The notes beneath the pieces were generated by a model. It was not told the origin of the DNA. It saw only the letters and a list, made by a program, of their open reading frames with translations, and made no database searches. Below are positions 60,903-64,000 of a DNA stretch of 64,000 nt, in pieces; the first letter of the stretch is position 1; every line of letters begins with the position of its first letter. The stretch lies in NCBI RefSeq assembly GCF_022201045.2, contig NC_068561.1, positions 21,764,501 to 21,828,500 on the forward strand, given 5' to 3'. Both the position numbers and the translations under genes were made by a program. The stretch comes from Citrus sinensis. Taxonomy: Eukaryota; Streptophyta; Magnoliopsida; Sapindales; Rutaceae.

Positions 60903-63900
60903 TTGATCAGAATTCTCTCTTAATCTTAGCTTTTCGTGAATTGCCATAGAACGACCGATGTTATGTATATATATATGTACAAGCACGTAATTTGTTCGGT
61001 AGTATGGGCAGAATATCACAACTTAGCAAATTAAGATGCTCCGTCTCAATTAAATAAATTTGATAAGCAATGCATGGATGAGGTCTTGTGAGTTTGCCAC
61101 TGCAGCAGCTGTAGAAAATAATATATATATATATATATATATATACGTGGCTATCATATATGAGTTTTGATTAATTGATCGTCTCTGAAATCTAAGTCAG
61201 CAACAATCGATATACAAGGCGACAATTTTACCGCATACTCTTTTGTTATTATGATTATTAAGCTGATCAATTAATCAAAACCTATAAATTAAAATTTTGA
61301 AGGTCAAGGATAAGGACTCATATTTTAACTTAACGAATATGATTTCAAGTGCACTTAGTCCTTTAGAAAAAGTTTAATAAGCATCGTTGGTGTCACCATT
61401 ATGATTAGAGATACTCTTCAAATTAAGAAGCAAACGAAAAGAATCTGACGCTGATTTTTCTCTATGGTTTGCGAATCTGCTGCCGAATGCAATAGCAAGC
61501 AATATATAACTGAGTGTGTGTGTGTGTGTATATAAAATGATTTTGAAGTTTACTAAATATATCGAAATGCATAATATGATACTAATACACACGCTTCACT
61601 TTTTCTCACGCCGAGTCGAGCAATTACGCAACAAGCATTCAATCTACATCGAAAGGATACTAGAAAGCTAGCTTTGAAATTGATTTTTGATGCTCTGTGA
61701 CCGTTAGATTACTTCCCTGCTCCATGCAAATGCTTTGAAAGAGATATGAATACGAGCAAATTAATGAGAAAAATACGTGCAGAAGAGATATATATGCACA
61801 TGATATATAATGGAGTTAGACCTAAGCATATTTGGAACAAATTCAGCAGTGATGGAACTTTAAGTGCCGCTCAATGCTATTGACAAGTTCAACAAGAAAT
61901 ATTATCTTCCACTTCCACCAAGTTGAAGTCCCATTTGAAAAATTGGCTTTCAAAGAAGGGGAGAAAGATATTTTCACATACATAAGAGATTTGAGTCCTC
62001 AACTTTAAGAATGAAATGAAAAAGAACTTATGATTACAATTTGAAGTCTACTGAGACTTTAAATGCATACATTTTTAAATACATCGTAGAAGTCTATTGA
62101 GGCTATCTTAAAAAATTACTCCTACTAATAATATTAGAGAAAATTCTACTTATTTTCATTTTTTTTTTCTTTTGGAAAGGAAAAGAGACTCCCATGTTAC
62201 TACTTAGTTGAAATGACGCCTTAGTTGAAATGACGCCTTCAACATTCTTTAAGCTACCAGCCCACAAGCCCAATGGCAAGAAAATTAATCTGTAAAAGCA
62301 AAAGAAAATGGAGTTGGACTATTCGCACTATTCGCACCCTATGATCTCCTCATAAAACCCCATTTTTAGTTATATTTATTTTATTTTTGAAAATGCCCAT
62401 TTTTTAGATACATTTTTCTAAATTCTCAATTTTCATTTGATTTGTTTTATTGTTAAAACTCAAAGTATTATTGTGCTATTTTTTTTAATTATTTTCAATT
62501 TTATTATTATTCTACACACAAATTAAAAAGTTATATGAGTGATAAGTTTTTTAGTGTTAATCATTGGCTGAAATAACATATATTTCAAATTATAATTTCA
62601 AAGCAATTTTAAGTATAAAAATATTTAATCAATAAGAAATTAAAAGAGAACAATAGATTATTCTAAATTCGTACAATTTATTTTAGCTAGATAGGAAGGA
62701 ATATATAGATTTTTTTTAAAAAAATGATTGATTATGAATTAAGTAATTTGCTGGAAAAAAATCTATATGTGTTTAATTTTTAATTGTCCTTAATTATAAT
62801 TTTATTTAAAGTGGGGTTTTGTAAAAATAATGTAGGCGTGCCAATAGCTCTACTCAAGAAAATGGCAATAAGGAGACACATATTTCACCTTGAGAATGTG
62901 GGCTCAAAGCCCACGTTTGAGGGGATATATCACGATTCACGACTTAAGAATCCTATCAACAGCAGCGTGTTGCGGAGAACATTATTTTGATTTTTGTATG
63001 GTATGTAATGCGGTGCTGTTGACACTCTTTTATTATTCTTATGGATTTTTATTTTTAGTTTTGAAATATGTAATTGAATGACAGGGTGCTTGTGTTCCTA
63101 ACACCAATATCTATTTTCAAAATAAAGTAAAAATTAAAAAAAAATTATAATGCAATGATTAAAATTTATATAAATTTATCAGTTTTATATTAAATTAGTT
63201 GTTTTTCTTTTATTTATAAGTTTTAAATTTTATTTTCAAAATTTATATTTTATTTTACAATTATTATTGATTTACTAATTTTTGTGTTATATTTGTAAGT
63301 TTTTGCTTTGTTGACTAGTGATACATTAACTTATCAATTTATATTAATTTACTTATTTTATTTTTTATTTATAAGTTTCATATTTAATTTTCAAAATTTA
63401 CATTTTATTTTACAATTAATATTGATTTACAAGTTTTACGTTAAGTTGAAGTGTCTCATTTTTCATTTACATATTTATATTGAATTAATGTCACATGAGT
63501 AACACTTATTTTAAAATTTATCTCATAAGTGACATTTCATCAAGTTTGATTAACAATGATAAAATTAAAAATAATTTTTTTTATAAATTATTAAAAAATA
63601 TTTTCACTTTTTTCCTCTTTTTATTTTTTTTTTCCGGGTGATTTGTCTTCTCCACTTCGCCTTGGTTCGAGAATACTAGTAGCTATGAGCTATCTATTGG
63701 CACCCCTCTAAACTTCTGAGCATTTTCTCTTCTCTAATTTGTCACGGTGCCACAGCAGCGGCTTCAGCATCTTTGTCGCTGCAATCTAGAGTGACGCTAC
63801 CCTGGATCATTGGAGTTACTTGTGCACAATCAGTTAACTAATTTTATGGTTGGATTTTTTTTATTATCAATTTGTTTTTCATTCTTAAATGAGATTTGAT

Positions 63901-64000
63901 TTAGGTATTATGTTATATGAGATTGAAACATCCAAATGGTCCATCTTATTTTATGAAGAGTAATTATCCACCGATCACCTGTTTTTTGTGTTTTTTTTTT
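60903..64000. other. P450 copy B promoter and AT-rich spacer to the window end
   Basis: A TATA-like run lies at 60962–60977. Simple repeats are (TA)n near 61123–61145 and (TG)n near 61512–61527. A 19–20-bp direct repeat (tagttgaaatgacgcctt) is at about 62206–62240. I recognise no gene in the remaining AT-rich DNA. Confidence 0.45.

Overview
This window is nuclear DNA from a flowering plant, most likely a woody eudicot. It is AT-rich with long intergenic spacers, its genes carry GT–AG introns, and the gene set is typical of plants (plastid type II peroxiredoxin, CSLA glucomannan synthase, AHL DNA-binding protein, CYP76-type P450s, DUF3475/DUF668 protein, LEA-like protein). Citrus or a relative would fit, but the sequence alone does not prove that.

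Layout. 188–4095 (−): cytosolic enolase in 16 exons. 10231–10929 (−): intronless chloroplast peroxiredoxin IIE. 11720–12660: decayed LINE ORF1 (DUF4283). 12685–20505: a complete Mutator-like element (MULE) of 7.8 kb with about 118-bp terminal inverted repeats and a perfect 9-bp target duplication. It carries two convergent genes, a Ulp1-like cysteine protease (+) and a MuDR-type transposase (−). 21444–25389 (−): CSLA mannan synthase, 9 exons. 32240–33560 (−): F-box/LRR pseudogene. 34222–34680 (−): small LEA-like gene. 35717–37111 and 38616–39892 (+): two tandem broken copies of an FCP1/HAD-like gene. 40419–43557 (−): AT-hook AHL gene, 5 exons. 50727–52352 (+): DUF3475/DUF668 gene. 54472–56124 and 58971–60902 (−): two tandem CYP76-like P450 genes. 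The rest is AT-rich spacer with several MITE-like inverted-repeat elements.

The most unusual structure is inside the MULE. Each of its two genes is preceded by a palindrome-rich array: a GC-rich block of about 1.2 kb on the left that is nearly free of TA dinucleotides, and a 54-bp-unit array on the right. Both arrays share the core GACAGGCGC, and both fall within what look like 5′-leader introns of the gene that reads inward from that end. This symmetric arrangement suggests transposase-binding or hairpin-forming regulatory DNA. Elsewhere the genes look like unrelated housekeeping, cell-wall and specialised-metabolism loci, with ordinary plant gene decay (frameshifts, stops) in the F-box and FCP1-like copies.
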